A DNA stretch of 64,000 nucleotides from Methanobacterium sp. BRmetb2 (lineage in GTDB: Archaea > Methanobacteriota > Methanobacteria > Methanobacteriales > Methanobacteriaceae). Each line of letters begins with the position of its first letter. The first letter of the stretch is position 1. Positions 46,596 to 55,524 of this stretch are shown piece by piece. Both the position numbers and the translations under genes were made by a program. The DNA is taken from NCBI GenBank assembly GCA_003491285.1, contig CP022705.1, positions 551,001 to 615,000 on the forward strand. Direction: 5' to 3'. The notes below the pieces were generated by a model. That model saw only the letters and a program-made list of their open reading frames with translations, made no database searches and was not told where the DNA came from.

Positions 46596-47669
46596 TTATT
46601 TCATGGCTTTTAAACGTACTTCTGGTTCAAGAGCTCTAGGTTCTGCAGCAACTATGGCGGCACCTTTAGCAACCACAGTCATTGGATCTTCAGATATCTT
46701 TACTGGAATTCCTACTTCTTCAAATATTCTCTCTTTTAAACCCGTAAGTTGTGAAGTTCCTCCCACAACAACTGTCTGATTGTAAACACCAGATATAAGT
46801 TCGGGGGATAATCTTTCCAACACATGAGATAAAGCTTCCACTATTTTAACAATTATTGGTTCTGCAGCGTCAGCCACCATCTTGGAATCAATTTCAACTT
46901 CTTTTGGTTTATTGGTTTTCATACATTTACCAATGACAGATGTTTTGGAAACTTCCAGGTTAGAGTCAGAGTTGACCATTCCCACTTCAATCTTTGCTTT
47001 TTCAGCTTCATGGAGTCCTATTTCAACTTCATATTGTTCTTTGACTTTTTCAACAATGTTATCGTCAATGTCATCTCCACCCCAGCGGATGGTTTCAATG
47101 TCAGTTATTCCACCTAATGATATTACCACTATGTCACTTGAACCAGCACCAATATCAATTACCATGGTACCTGCTGCTTCAGCTATGGGTAAACCAGCAC
47201 CTATTGCTGCTGCCAATCCTTCACTTATAACTAAAACATAACTGGCACCAGCCTTTTTACCTATTTCTTCTACTGCATTTTTCTCAACTTCTGAAGCATC
47301 TCCAGGTATGCCTATAACTATCCTTTGAATGTTCTCCATTGATTCTCCAGCACCTTTCTCCAGTGCGTACATGAGAAGAGCTTTGGCCTGTGCTATACTT
47401 TCTATAACTCCTTTTCTTAAGGGTCTAACAGCGACAATATCTTCAGGTGTTCTACCGAGCATTAATTTTGCTTCATCACCCACAGCAAGTACATAGGAAA
47501 GATCATCTTTTTTAACAGCAACTACTGATGGTATTTTGTATAGATCAAATTTATCACCGGATGGTTTAGCAACAACAGTGTTTAAAGTTCCTAAATCAAT
47601 TCCTAATGTATTTGTTAGCGGTTTTTTCTTAACTTCAGTTTTTTCTTCCTTTTTTCCAAAAGAAAACAT
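46596..47669 (-). CDS. mreB: MreB-like actin, rod-shape-determining protein
   Basis: 357 residues. Actin-fold ATPase motifs: phosphate 1 L-G-I-D-L-G-T-L-N-T (near 22-31), connect 1 near I-G-I-P-G-D, phosphate 2 V-I-D-I-G-A-G-S-S-D (near 170-179), adenosine motif V-V-V-G-G-T-S-Q-L (near 301-310). The R-P-L-R-K-G-V-I segment is MreB-typical. The N-terminal ~20 residues are lysine-rich rather than the amphipathic helix usual in bacteria. Expected to guide pseudomurein wall growth in rod cells. A full GGAGGAAT SD overlaps the end of the preceding gene, which is 1 nt away. Confidence 0.93.
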   Translation of the reverse strand: MFSFGKKEEKTEVKKKPLTNTLGIDLGTLNTVVAKPSGDKFDLYKIPSVVAVKKDDLSYVLAVGDEAKLMLGRTPEDIVAVRPLRKGVIESIAQAKALLMYALEKGAGESMENIQRIVIGIPGDASEVEKNAVEEIGKKAGASYVLVISEGLAAAIGAGLPIAEAAGTMVIDIGAGSSDIVVISLGGITDIETIRWGGDDIDDNIVEKVKEQYEVEIGLHEAEKAKIEVGMVNSDSNLEVSKTSVIGKCMKTNKPKEVEIDSKMVADAAEPIIVKIVEALSHVLERLSPELISGVYNQTVVVGGTSQLTGLKERIFEEVGIPVKISEDPMTVVAKGAAIVAAEPRALEPEVRLKAMK

Positions 47670-47670
47670 A

Positions 47671-48300
47671 TTATTCCTCCTCTAAAATCTTTTTAAATTC
47701 TAATGCGAATATTTGGTTTGACTTCGCTATTTCTTTGACTTTTTTAATATTATCTTCTCCAGTTGAAATTAAAAGTGTGGATAAAACCACGTCCGTCATC
47801 TTAAATAGTGGATCAATCACGTTACGGACAAGTTTAGGTAAGCGATTAGTCATATAAACATCAGTTTCGATAAATCCAGTTGTTTTATCCTCTAAGATAA
47901 AAGAATATTTTATTCCTTTCTTCTCTATGTCTCCTACAAATTTCTTAATAACCGTGTCTGGACCCACCAATAAAATTAGGTTTGGTTCGTTTAAAACATA
48001 AAATGGAGCTATTTTAAGATATGCTCCTCCATTATCTTTACATATTAAACTTAAATCCCTAATTTTATTTAAATCTCCATATAAAATTATGAAATCAAAT
48101 TTTTTAGTTACTAATGATTCCTTCATAGTTATATGTTCTCTAAACAATATTTGTACTCTTTCTTTTTCAGAAATGGCTTCATAAGCAACATTATTTACCA
48201 TATCTTCATTACCTGCAATTACACACCATATTTTATCTGAATCGTGCATAGTTGAAACTTGTGCTGCTTTCCGGAGTACTTTTATTTTACTTTCTATCAT
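47671..48300 (-). CDS. Conserved protein of unknown function, coupled to mreB
   Basis: 209 residues from ATG 48300; GTG and TTG codons 3 to 1 codons earlier are possible, none with a clear SD. No signal peptide or membrane segment. The pattern alternates strands and helices with an early I-W-C-V-I-A-G-N-E-D, suggesting a Rossmann-like N-terminal fold. I do not recognise the family. The stop is 1 nt before mreB, and the mreB SD lies in its end, so translation is coupled. A role in regulating or anchoring the MreB filament is an inference from position only. Confidence 0.75.
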   Translation of the reverse strand: MIESKIKVLRKAAQVSTMHDSDKIWCVIAGNEDMVNNVAYEAISEKERVQILFREHITMKESLVTKKFDFIILYGDLNKIRDLSLICKDNGGAYLKIAPFYVLNEPNLILLVGPDTVIKKFVGDIEKKGIKYSFILEDKTTGFIETDVYMTNRLPKLVRNVIDPLFKMTDVVLSTLLISTGEDNIKKVKEIAKSNQIFALEFKKILEEE

Positions 48301-48916
48301 CAACAACACATCTGTAAATTTTATTAATTATAACGAAATAACCTCTTAATAGTTTAGTTTCTTGATAAACATTGCATATAAATAATATATAAAAACTTCC
48401 ATTGAATCTATTTATGTTAAAAAAATGATCATATAAAAAATGATCATATCCTGCTCTGGGAAACTTCAAAAATCTCTTAGCTATTAATATATAGATTTAT
48501 AGATTAAAATGATCATGTTCAACCTAAAAACGCCTAAAAGATAGATTGAATTTGGAATGAATATATTTTAAGTTATTATTTTTAAGTTATTATCAATCAT
48601 TAAAATTAACATCAATATAATATGGAACAATTATTTCTAAATCTTTTCATATTAATGACTTCATTAATTCATATAAATGTATAGTTCTTTGTATTGTTAT
48701 ACTTATTTAATAAAAAATTCTTTTTAAAAGTACTTAATAATCTTCTAAATTAGATATATAACTATTTTAAGACATATTATATATAGACTTAATAGAAGAG
48801 CTTTGATGGTTTTTTTATTATTTTTATGCGATTATAATTTATCTGATTATGATCAGATATCAATAAAATTAAATCCTAATTCAATAAATTAATAAATTAA
48901 AAATTCTGTGATAATA
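48301..48916. other. 600-bp AT-rich divergent promoter region, mreB unit versus lipid/sortase block
   Basis: No convincing ORF or structured RNA. A tatataaa-type TATA element for the minus-strand unit is near 48385-48395. There are short direct repeats: aaaaatgatcatat at 48421-48434 repeated at about 48436-48449, each with a TGATCA palindrome, and a 14-bp-period ttttaagttattat pair near 48566-48593. The length is unusual for this gene-dense window. Confidence 0.5.
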
Positions 48917-49588
48917 ATGTTTGTAAAAGGCACATTAAAAAAAGCTGGAATCCTATTCACATTGGCTGTGCTGCCCTTCCTATTTGGATACGTCATAATA
49001 AGCTTTTTATTATTCTCATTTATTGCATTTATGATGCAATTTTTTAGAGATCCTGAAAGGAGTATACCTGTAGGTGAAGGGTTAGTACTGGCTTCTGCTG
49101 ATGGTAGAACGCTTAATGGAAAGATTGACAAAATAAAAGTAGTTAATTATGATGATCATTTGATGAATTACATTTTAGACAAGGGAAAGAAAGGAATACT
49201 TATCAGCACATTCATGTCACCTTTTGATGTTCATGTGAATCGGGTTCCCTTATCTGGAGAAGTTGTAGAAACAAAATATTGTCCAGGAAAATTTCAAATA
49301 GCCTGGAAGGACGTTCAAAAAGAAAATGAAAAAAATTTAATAGTAATAAATTCAGAGTATGGAAAAGTGGGAGTCATTCAAATTGCAGGATTTGTAGCCA
49401 GACGTATAGTGCAATATATAAATGTAGGAGACCATGTAAAAACTGGCGATAGACTAGGTATGATTAGATTTGGATCCCGGGTGGATATAATACTTCCCTA
49501 TGAAAATTGTGAAGTTTTAGTAAAGGTCGGTAAAAAATCAAAAGCTGGAGAAACTATAGTTGCCAAAATGCTTAAAAAAAAGCATTAA
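48917..49588 (+). CDS. asd: Archaetidylserine decarboxylase proenzyme (PSD-like)
   Basis: 223 residues from ATG 48917, chosen over GTG 48908 because the GTGAT before it serves as SD. Two hydrophobic stretches near the N-terminus (about 8-38) are followed by the PSD family blocks S-T-F-M-S-P-F-D-V-H-V-N-R and I-A-G-F-V-A-R-R-I-V. The self-cleavage site is R-F-G-S-R near residue 186, where the Ser becomes the pyruvoyl group. It decarboxylates archaetidylserine to archaetidylethanolamine at the membrane. It lies 47 nt before the synthase gene, so the two steps are adjacent. Confidence 0.9.
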   Translation: MFVKGTLKKAGILFTLAVLPFLFGYVIISFLLFSFIAFMMQFFRDPERSIPVGEGLVLASADGRTLNGKIDKIKVVNYDDHLMNYILDKGKKGILISTFMSPFDVHVNRVPLSGEVVETKYCPGKFQIAWKDVQKENEKNLIVINSEYGKVGVIQIAGFVARRIVQYINVGDHVKTGDRLGMIRFGSRVDIILPYENCEVLVKVGKKSKAGETIVAKMLKKKH

Positions 49589-49635
49589 ACATTAAAAAGA
49601 ACTTAATTTAAATGATAGATACATTTTAAGTTTAA

Positions 49636-50397
49636 ATGAAAAATGATGATTATAAAAATGACGAATATTGGAAGTATACTATGAATATGAAATCTTACAT
49701 GTCCATTGCAGATTTATTTTCCGTTGGGAATGCTTCGTTTGGATTTTTATCAATTTTAATGATTACAAGTGGTAATTTAATCCTTGCTGCAAAGTTTATG
49801 CTGGTAGCGGTGATATTTGACTCATTAGATGGTTGGGTGGCAAGGAAGACAAAAAGACATGATGAGTATGGATTTGGAAAAAATATTGATTCATTATGTG
49901 ATGTTATTTCCTTTGGTGTTGCACCCGGAATTTTTCTTTATTCTGCAACTTTAACATTCAGCATACCATACATTAATATACTAGTAAGTCTCTTAATAGT
50001 TATATGTGGGATATTGAGACTTTCTAGGTTCAATATTATCACAAGTTCAAGTACAAGTTCAAAAGAATTTGTGGGTTTACCCATACCTGCAACTGCTATG
50101 ATAATATCATCATTTTATCTTTCAGGTATGTTCCAAGTGGACATTTCACTTGTTATAATGACGGTGGTGTCTTGTTTAATGATCAGTTCAATAAGTTATC
50201 CTAAATTTAGTAACATTAAAGTTATGGCGGTAGGCGGCATACTTCTGATTGCAACACTATTGCCTCAAAGTATTTCAGCCGTAATAGATTACATTCCAGG
50301 GAAAGCTTTATTTGTAGCCTCGATGTTATACTTATTAATTATACCTTTTATTAGGTTATATAGCAAAAAATCTAAAAGTGGTCCACATGTTAGATAA
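49636..50397 (+). CDS. Archaetidylserine synthase (CDP-alcohol phosphatidyltransferase)
   Basis: 253 residues with about seven membrane segments. The CDP-alcohol phosphotransferase signature D-G-W-V-A-R-K-T-K-R-H-D-E-Y-G-x3-D-S-L-C-D is present near residues 73-97, fitting D-G-x2-A-R-x8-G-x3-D-x3-D. It joins serine to CDP-archaeol. The ATG at 49636 has no good SD; an in-frame ATG at residue 17 or 19 would give a start closer to the family norm. It overlaps the DUF515 gene by 11 nt. Confidence 0.9.
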   Translation: MKNDDYKNDEYWKYTMNMKSYMSIADLFSVGNASFGFLSILMITSGNLILAAKFMLVAVIFDSLDGWVARKTKRHDEYGFGKNIDSLCDVISFGVAPGIFLYSATLTFSIPYINILVSLLIVICGILRLSRFNIITSSSTSSKEFVGLPIPATAMIISSFYLSGMFQVDISLVIMTVVSCLMISSISYPKFSNIKVMAVGGILLIATLLPQSISAVIDYIPGKALFVASMLYLLIIPFIRLYSKKSKSGPHVR

Positions 50398-51694
50398 GAT
50401 ATTGGGAAAGAAAAAGAATGACAAAGATTCTCCTCCGAATCTCAGGAAGAATGGGAAATCAGATTCGGATGTTGGAGAGCGTCTTAAAGGCGTAGTAGGT
50501 AAAATAACTGGAAAGGGAGGCTCTGATAACCCTGATAAGAAAGATGAACCTAAAAAAACTTCAGATAAAAAACCATCAGAGCGAAAGATACCCAAACCAA
50601 TGCCAAAACCGAGAATAAAACCTAGAGATAAACCAAAGTTGAAAACTCCTCCTCAAAAGCCAGGAAGCGTCAAAAAACCTGGCGGTTTTAGTAGACGAGT
50701 TCCTGAAGAAGATCAAAGAACTCTGATTGGTGCTGCTGTTTTTGGAATAATATTAATAGTCATTGTGGGAGCAGGCTATTACTTCTTAGTTTATCAGCCG
50801 TATCAAGAAACCCTGAACGCCGCAAAAAACACTAAATTTAATGAAGTTGATTCTTATTTTAAAGGGGCTTTAGCATTATATCCTGAAAAACAGAGTTTAT
50901 TGGCCCAGATAGATGCGGCGGTTACGCCGGAAGAAGCACTGGCCGTGGATGTTTTAGGTCCAGCTACAGCAGCTTGGCGAGAATATCAACTGCAGCAGCT
51001 TAAAGAGAAGAGAGATAATTATGGGCGGATAATGATTGTTTACAGTGCTGAAGAACAGAAAAATGTTTTAATGAAAGTTGATACTGCTCAAAAGTTTATA
51101 CAACAATCAGATGCCACCGTGCTTGCAAATATGGAGCTGCAAACTCCTGATACTGTTGCAGTACCCATAATCATCACCAGGTTACAGGCTGCCGGTGGAT
51201 TGGTAACTGTAGGTAACATGGTTGATGTATATCTGAGAACTGCCGCAGACAACAATACCACCGCCACCACTAACACTTCATCTCCAAAAATCAGTGGTGC
51301 AACTGTCTTAGCCATTTTAAGAGCAAAAGACAGTGGAGTTATTGATGCTTACATAACCCGTTCACAGGAAATATCCATAAATCAGATGATCCAGAGCAGC
51401 ACTCAGGATCAAAAATCTACAAGTGATGTTGAACAGCTTTTAAGGGCAGCCGCATCCCGAAATTGGAATGAAGCTGAAATAAATTCACTTCTACAAAGTT
51501 ATGGATGGAGATTGTCTGACTTTGAAAGAGCGTCTAATTTAGGGGAACTTGACGCACAATACCTTGTACTTCTAGAAGTCCCAAGGGAAGATGTAGGATT
51601 CCTAATTCAAAACATGGATAGTGTCATACTAACTGTTCCAACACAACAAGCACCTACATGGATGTCTAAAGAATTGCAGAGAATATATGGTTAA
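50387..51694 (+). CDS. DUF515-like single-span membrane protein
   Basis: 435 residues from ATG 50387 (SD AAGTGG). The first ~110 residues are rich in Lys, Pro, Asp and Ser and look disordered and cytoplasmic. One membrane helix lies at about 113-136. The rest is extracytoplasmic, helical, with Gln- and Ala-rich coiled-coil-like stretches and a low-complexity Thr/Asn patch near 290-300. I read it as the methanobacterial DUF515 family, of unknown function. Overlap with the lipid synthase gene and position before a surface protein and sortase place it in envelope building. Confidence 0.8.
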   Translation: MLDKILGKKKNDKDSPPNLRKNGKSDSDVGERLKGVVGKITGKGGSDNPDKKDEPKKTSDKKPSERKIPKPMPKPRIKPRDKPKLKTPPQKPGSVKKPGGFSRRVPEEDQRTLIGAAVFGIILIVIVGAGYYFLVYQPYQETLNAAKNTKFNEVDSYFKGALALYPEKQSLLAQIDAAVTPEEALAVDVLGPATAAWREYQLQQLKEKRDNYGRIMIVYSAEEQKNVLMKVDTAQKFIQQSDATVLANMELQTPDTVAVPIIITRLQAAGGLVTVGNMVDVYLRTAADNNTTATTNTSSPKISGATVLAILRAKDSGVIDAYITRSQEISINQMIQSSTQDQKSTSDVEQLLRAAASRNWNEAEINSLLQSYGWRLSDFERASNLGELDAQYLVLLEVPREDVGFLIQNMDSVILTVPTQQAPTWMSKELQRIYG

Positions 51695-51755
51695 AACTGA
51701 AACTTGGAAGGTGTAAAATTAAATAATATTAGTTGGACGGATAGGGGGTTACTAA

Positions 51756-52655
51756 ATGAATATAAATAAAATATGCATGGTACTAATAGTTCTGTTTGTA
51801 AGTATGGGGGTTTCTTATGGGGCAGAAGCGTGGATAACAGAAAATCCTAATGCCACCAGTGTACGAATGAGTGAACTAACTGCAACCATCCACATACATA
51901 TAAAAAACAATAATAACCAAGTTCAATATTTCAAAATAAGTCAGGAATATTTCAAAACTACTCCTGCAATGGAATGGCAGATAGTTTGGACTAGCCCTGC
52001 AGCAGTAAAAATGGTTAAATCTAGTTATCCGGAGTTAGGTGGAGATTACGGATGGAAGTTAAAGCCGGGGGAAACAAAAACAATTTGTTTTAAACTTAAA
52101 AATACTGGACCCACACCACCTTTGCCTGAATGGTATATTATAAGAAACAACTCCCAAGAAAATCAATATTGGCCTTTAGTACCTGAACCCGGTATTACTG
52201 CAACTTGGTTCTTCCCTAATGAATTAGAAATGCTGAATCCTCAATTAGATCTCCAATTATGGCAAGGAACATTCAACTTTAAATTAAGAAATGTGGATTC
52301 AAAAACCGTTTCGGGAATAGTTCGAGCGCCTATAGTACCAATGAATTCAAAATTAACCTACAGTAAACCTAAAGCATTCATAGATGACGATAGTATGGTT
52401 AATGCACAAACAGCCGCATGGGATGTAACTATGGCAGCAGGAGCTCAAAGATATTTCACATATCAATACATATGGCCTTCCTCAAGTAGCCATGATACTG
52501 GTTATGGAAAGTATTCCTCATCACTTCCCACCACCAGTGCCGCTTCAACAACAAGTTCAGTGCCAACTAAAGCAACTGGAGTTCCCTACGCTTTATTTGT
52601 AATTGCTGCTGTTGTTACTGGTGCAGGAGTGGTTTATGCTAAGTTTATAAGGTAA
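51756..52655 (+). CDS. Secreted, C-terminally anchored surface protein (possible sortase substrate)
   Basis: 299 residues. Sec-type signal peptide at residues 1-22 (cleavage after S-Y-G-A). The body is beta-rich and Trp-rich with no family I recognise. The C-terminus has a Ser/Thr-rich spacer (about 245-270), then a membrane helix (about 274-293) and a short basic tail A-K-F-I-R. An LPTTS pentapeptide lies in the spacer, and VPTKATG directly before the helix, so the end resembles an LPxTG-type sorting signal, though not canonically. The sortase gene is 95 nt downstream. SD TAGGGGG. Confidence 0.8.
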   Translation: MNINKICMVLIVLFVSMGVSYGAEAWITENPNATSVRMSELTATIHIHIKNNNNQVQYFKISQEYFKTTPAMEWQIVWTSPAAVKMVKSSYPELGGDYGWKLKPGETKTICFKLKNTGPTPPLPEWYIIRNNSQENQYWPLVPEPGITATWFFPNELEMLNPQLDLQLWQGTFNFKLRNVDSKTVSGIVRAPIVPMNSKLTYSKPKAFIDDDSMVNAQTAAWDVTMAAGAQRYFTYQYIWPSSSSHDTGYGKYSSSLPTTSAASTTSSVPTKATGVPYALFVIAAVVTGAGVVYAKFIR

Positions 52656-52750
52656 AAACGGGAAATAAATACTATGAAAAAAGTTAATGTTTAATTTAGT
52701 GGACCACTAAACATTAACTTATTTAAGGCAATAGTTTATACATAACTTAG

Positions 52751-53473
52751 ATGAAAATTTCAACTGTTTTTATTTTAGTAGGGATGTTAATCTTATCCCT
52801 CTATGTTTTGATTGAAGTTAACTATTATGCTGCTGCAGATACCATTATAAAAAATCAGAGCGATGTTCCTTATTTAGAAATACCTGCCATTGGGGTTAAT
52901 GAAAGCATAAATAACAAATCAGTTTCTTATGGAATATACCATGAACCCCAATCTTCTAAACCTGGACGAGGAACAGTTATCATCTTTGGTCATAGAACTC
53001 TTTATGGGTCACCATTTTTAAACCTGGATAAGTTAAAAAACGGAGATAATATAACTTTAATTTGGCCCGAGATAGGTAATGCAGAATACACTGTAAATGA
53101 CTCATTTATTGTTCCAGCATCATATCAAATGTCAGTAGAACAGGGCAATTCCCTATTTCTAATTACCTGCTATCCTTTAGGATCCACTAAAGAAAGGTAC
53201 ATTGTTCAGGCAAAATTAGATAGAATTACACCTATAACCAACAAAACCGCTCACGAAAACCCTAAAGCATACTATGCCCCTCTTTTAATCGTGGCTTTTT
53301 TCGGTGGAGGATTAGTAATCAATTATATATATCCTGTAGAAGAAGATAAGAAAATAATATTTGTTGCAGTTATAGCATTAACCCTATTTTTGATATGTGG
53401 ATACCTTTTCCCAATTCCTGCAGATTACATATCAAACAGATTAGCAGATATCAACAGCTTTTTAGGTGTTTAA
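52751..53473 (+). CDS. Class E-like sortase with extra C-terminal membrane helices
   Basis: 240 residues. N-terminal anchor helix (about 5-25), then the sortase barrel (about 40-155) with catalytic H81 in I-F-G-H-R, C140 in L-I-T-C-Y-P-L-G and R149 in K-E-R-Y. Two further membrane segments (about 175-194 and 201-220) follow, giving three spans. Sortases cleave surface proteins at a sorting motif and join them to the wall or another protein; in pseudomurein archaea the acceptor is unknown. The stop abuts the mptD start. It follows a secreted anchored protein, a likely substrate. Confidence 0.9.
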   Translation: MKISTVFILVGMLILSLYVLIEVNYYAAADTIIKNQSDVPYLEIPAIGVNESINNKSVSYGIYHEPQSSKPGRGTVIIFGHRTLYGSPFLNLDKLKNGDNITLIWPEIGNAEYTVNDSFIVPASYQMSVEQGNSLFLITCYPLGSTKERYIVQAKLDRITPITNKTAHENPKAYYAPLLIVAFFGGGLVINYIYPVEEDKKIIFVAVIALTLFLICGYLFPIPADYISNRLADINSFLGV

Positions 53474-53845
53474 ATGGACGAAATAGATAGTAAATACTTC
53501 AAAAATATATCCAATAGAGAAAGAACAATCTTTGAAGGAGCAATTACTATGGGGGCTCTTTTTCACCAGTTCATAGGTACTCCTGTAAGTATCGAAAACG
53601 CAGCACAACTGGAAAAATCCATAGAAAATGCAATGGAGCTTCAACCATGCATAACAAAAGTTGAAGTTAGGATAAATCGAGAAATTTTAGAAGAATTGAA
53701 AAGTGAATTTGATTATGTATCTTTAGCTGGAGATATGCTAGATGTAAGAGTTTTTTCAGAATATGATGATTCAAAAGCAGTTATCAGAATGGAATATATT
53801 GAAGAACTGAAATATCCGTTAATGTACATTGAATCTATTGATTGA
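53474..53845 (+). CDS. mptD: Dihydroneopterin aldolase MptD
   Basis: 123 residues. The sequence fits the archaeal MptD family: I-S-N-R-E-R-T-I-F-E-G-A-I-T-M-G-A-L-F-H-Q-F near residues 12-33 and the A-G-D-M-L-D-V-R near 84-92. It cleaves dihydroneopterin to 6-hydroxymethyldihydropterin in tetrahydromethanopterin synthesis. Its ATG follows the sortase stop directly (TAA-ATG) with a GGTG SD inside the sortase end, so the two are cotranslated despite unrelated roles. Confidence 0.93.
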   Translation: MDEIDSKYFKNISNRERTIFEGAITMGALFHQFIGTPVSIENAAQLEKSIENAMELQPCITKVEVRINREILEELKSEFDYVSLAGDMLDVRVFSEYDDSKAVIRMEYIEELKYPLMYIESID

Positions 53846-53985
53846 TTTTATAATATATTCTCCATTAGAACTATTATTTCTTTTAAAATGGCTTTATTAT
53901 TATAACAGAATAATTACAAATAGTTGATTAGAAATTATTTTTGAAATAAACCGTCATTAATATTTTACTGATGGAGCCAATCATT

Positions 53986-55125
53986 ATGTATGAAGGATTA
54001 ACCCCCTTGTTGATGGGTATAATAATTTTACTTGCAAGTCTGATTTCCCTGAGATTTGGAATATCTGTAGCAATACTAGAAATAATTTTTGGGGTTGTAG
54101 CAGGTAATTTAGGTTTAATTAGCCCAGAGGGTTGGATGTTATATTTATCCAGTTTTGGTGGAATTTTTTTAACCTTTTTAGCAGGTGCAGAAACGGATAT
54201 TGAGTTAATGAGGAGGGAATTTAAGAAAAGTTTCTTGATAGGATTATTTTCATTTTTAACACCATTTATCTCTGTTTTTCTTTTTACATATTACATTGCC
54301 AATTGGAATTTATTAGCATCCTTAATTGCAGGGGTTGCATTATCTGGAACTGCTGTGGCAGTTGTTTACTTTGTTTTGATAGAAAATAACATAGTCCAAA
54401 CAGATGTAGGTAAAAGATTGATGGCTGCAAATTTCGTAACCAATATGGGAACAGCACTTGCCTTAAGCATATTATTCTTAAAACCGACATTTTACACATT
54501 GATATACATATCAGTTTCTATAATTGTGATAATTCTGGCAACAAAGTTTTCTAATAAAGTATTCGAAAATCCCCGATTGAAAAATAAGGTGATTGAACCT
54601 GAAATAAAATATATTTTCCTTTTATTGCTGGTTTTCATGTTTCTAGCAGCATTAGGTGGAGGTCAGGCCATTCTTCCTGCATTTGTGCTTGGTTTGTTCA
54701 TGTCTAAACATTTTGTAGAAACTATAGAAACTATAGAAGTTAAAAAAAGATTGAAAACTATTGCCTTTGCCTTTATAACACCAGTATTTTTCATAGTCGG
54801 GGGATTGAATGTATCAATAAGTTTAATATATTCTATGCTCCCCTTATTCCTGTCTCTTTTTGTTGTAAGACAATTAAGTAAATTTGCAGGGGTTTATTTA
54901 ATAACCCGGAAATATCTGCAGAAAGATCAATTATATACAACACTGCTTTTAAGTACGGGTTTGACTTTCGGGTTAATTGCCTGTTTATTTGGTTTAAATT
55001 CAAGTTACATCAACCAGATACAATATTCGATCCTTACTGGAGTTTTAATAGCAAGTGCTATTATACCAACTTATATTGCTCAAAAATGGTTTATGCCATT
55101 GCACCCCGAGGACATGGTATCCTAA
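53986..55125 (+). CDS. Cation:proton antiporter (CPA2 family)
   Basis: 379 residues from ATG 53986, preferred to ATG 53971 because a TGGAG SD sits 9 nt before it. About 12 membrane helices cover the whole protein, with G-x-S-G-T-A-V-A-V-V-Y near residue 120 and a conserved acidic patch A-G-A-E-T-D near 69-74, as in Na+/H+ or K+/H+ exchangers of the CPA2 type. No soluble regulatory domain is attached. It probably balances pH or Na+. Single gene, 125 nt after mptD. Confidence 0.88.
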   Translation: MYEGLTPLLMGIIILLASLISLRFGISVAILEIIFGVVAGNLGLISPEGWMLYLSSFGGIFLTFLAGAETDIELMRREFKKSFLIGLFSFLTPFISVFLFTYYIANWNLLASLIAGVALSGTAVAVVYFVLIENNIVQTDVGKRLMAANFVTNMGTALALSILFLKPTFYTLIYISVSIIVIILATKFSNKVFENPRLKNKVIEPEIKYIFLLLLVFMFLAALGGGQAILPAFVLGLFMSKHFVETIETIEVKKRLKTIAFAFITPVFFIVGGLNVSISLIYSMLPLFLSLFVVRQLSKFAGVYLITRKYLQKDQLYTTLLLSTGLTFGLIACLFGLNSSYINQIQYSILTGVLIASAIIPTYIAQKWFMPLHPEDMVS

Positions 55126-55314
55126 TGATATAACGAAATAAACTGAATATGTTGAAAAGAAATCTATAAAAAAGAGTTATAATAAAACCATCTATAATAA
55201 AAAAATTCTGGAATAGAAACAATAGACGGTTAAATAATCGTGAAAAAAAGAATGTTGGATTGTTTATATCTGTTTTAGGTATAAAATAATTATCAAAAAG
55301 TCTAAAATGATACT

Positions 55315-55524
55315 ATGATAACCATCGATAAAAAACTGTGCAAGGGCTGTGATATATGCACTGAATTCTGTCCCCGCAAGGTTTATGAAAAATCCCAGAG
55401 CCTGGATAAGAAAGGTGCGCATATTCCTGTTCCAGCACATGAAGAGAAATGTAATAAATGTAATATTTGTACTTTACTATGTCCAGATCAGGCTATAAAG
55501 GTTGATGAAAATGACGAAGAGTGA
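55315..55524 (+). CDS. korD: 2-oxoglutarate:ferredoxin oxidoreductase delta subunit (2x4Fe-4S)
   Basis: 69 residues with two full ferredoxin motifs: C-K-G-C-D-I-C-T-E-F-C-P (near 8-19) and C-N-K-C-N-I-C-T-L-L-C-P (near 44-55). Such a small polyferredoxin in front of korA is the delta subunit that takes electrons from the catalytic subunits. It overlaps the korA start region by about 14 nt. It leads korDABC-sucC. Confidence 0.92.
   Translation: MITIDKKLCKGCDICTEFCPRKVYEKSQSLDKKGAHIPVPAHEEKCNKCNICTLLCPDQAIKVDENDEE

Noticed and set aside
48421..48449. Repeated aaaaatgatcatat with TGATCA palindromes, considered as an operator or CRISPR-like repeat
   Set aside because: Only two copies without spacer structure; too short for an array and no other copies seen nearby.
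48287..48469. 60-residue minus-strand reading frame upstream of the mreB unit
   Set aside because: No SD, aromatic-rich composition expected of AT-rich spacer, and it overlaps the next gene's start in another frame.
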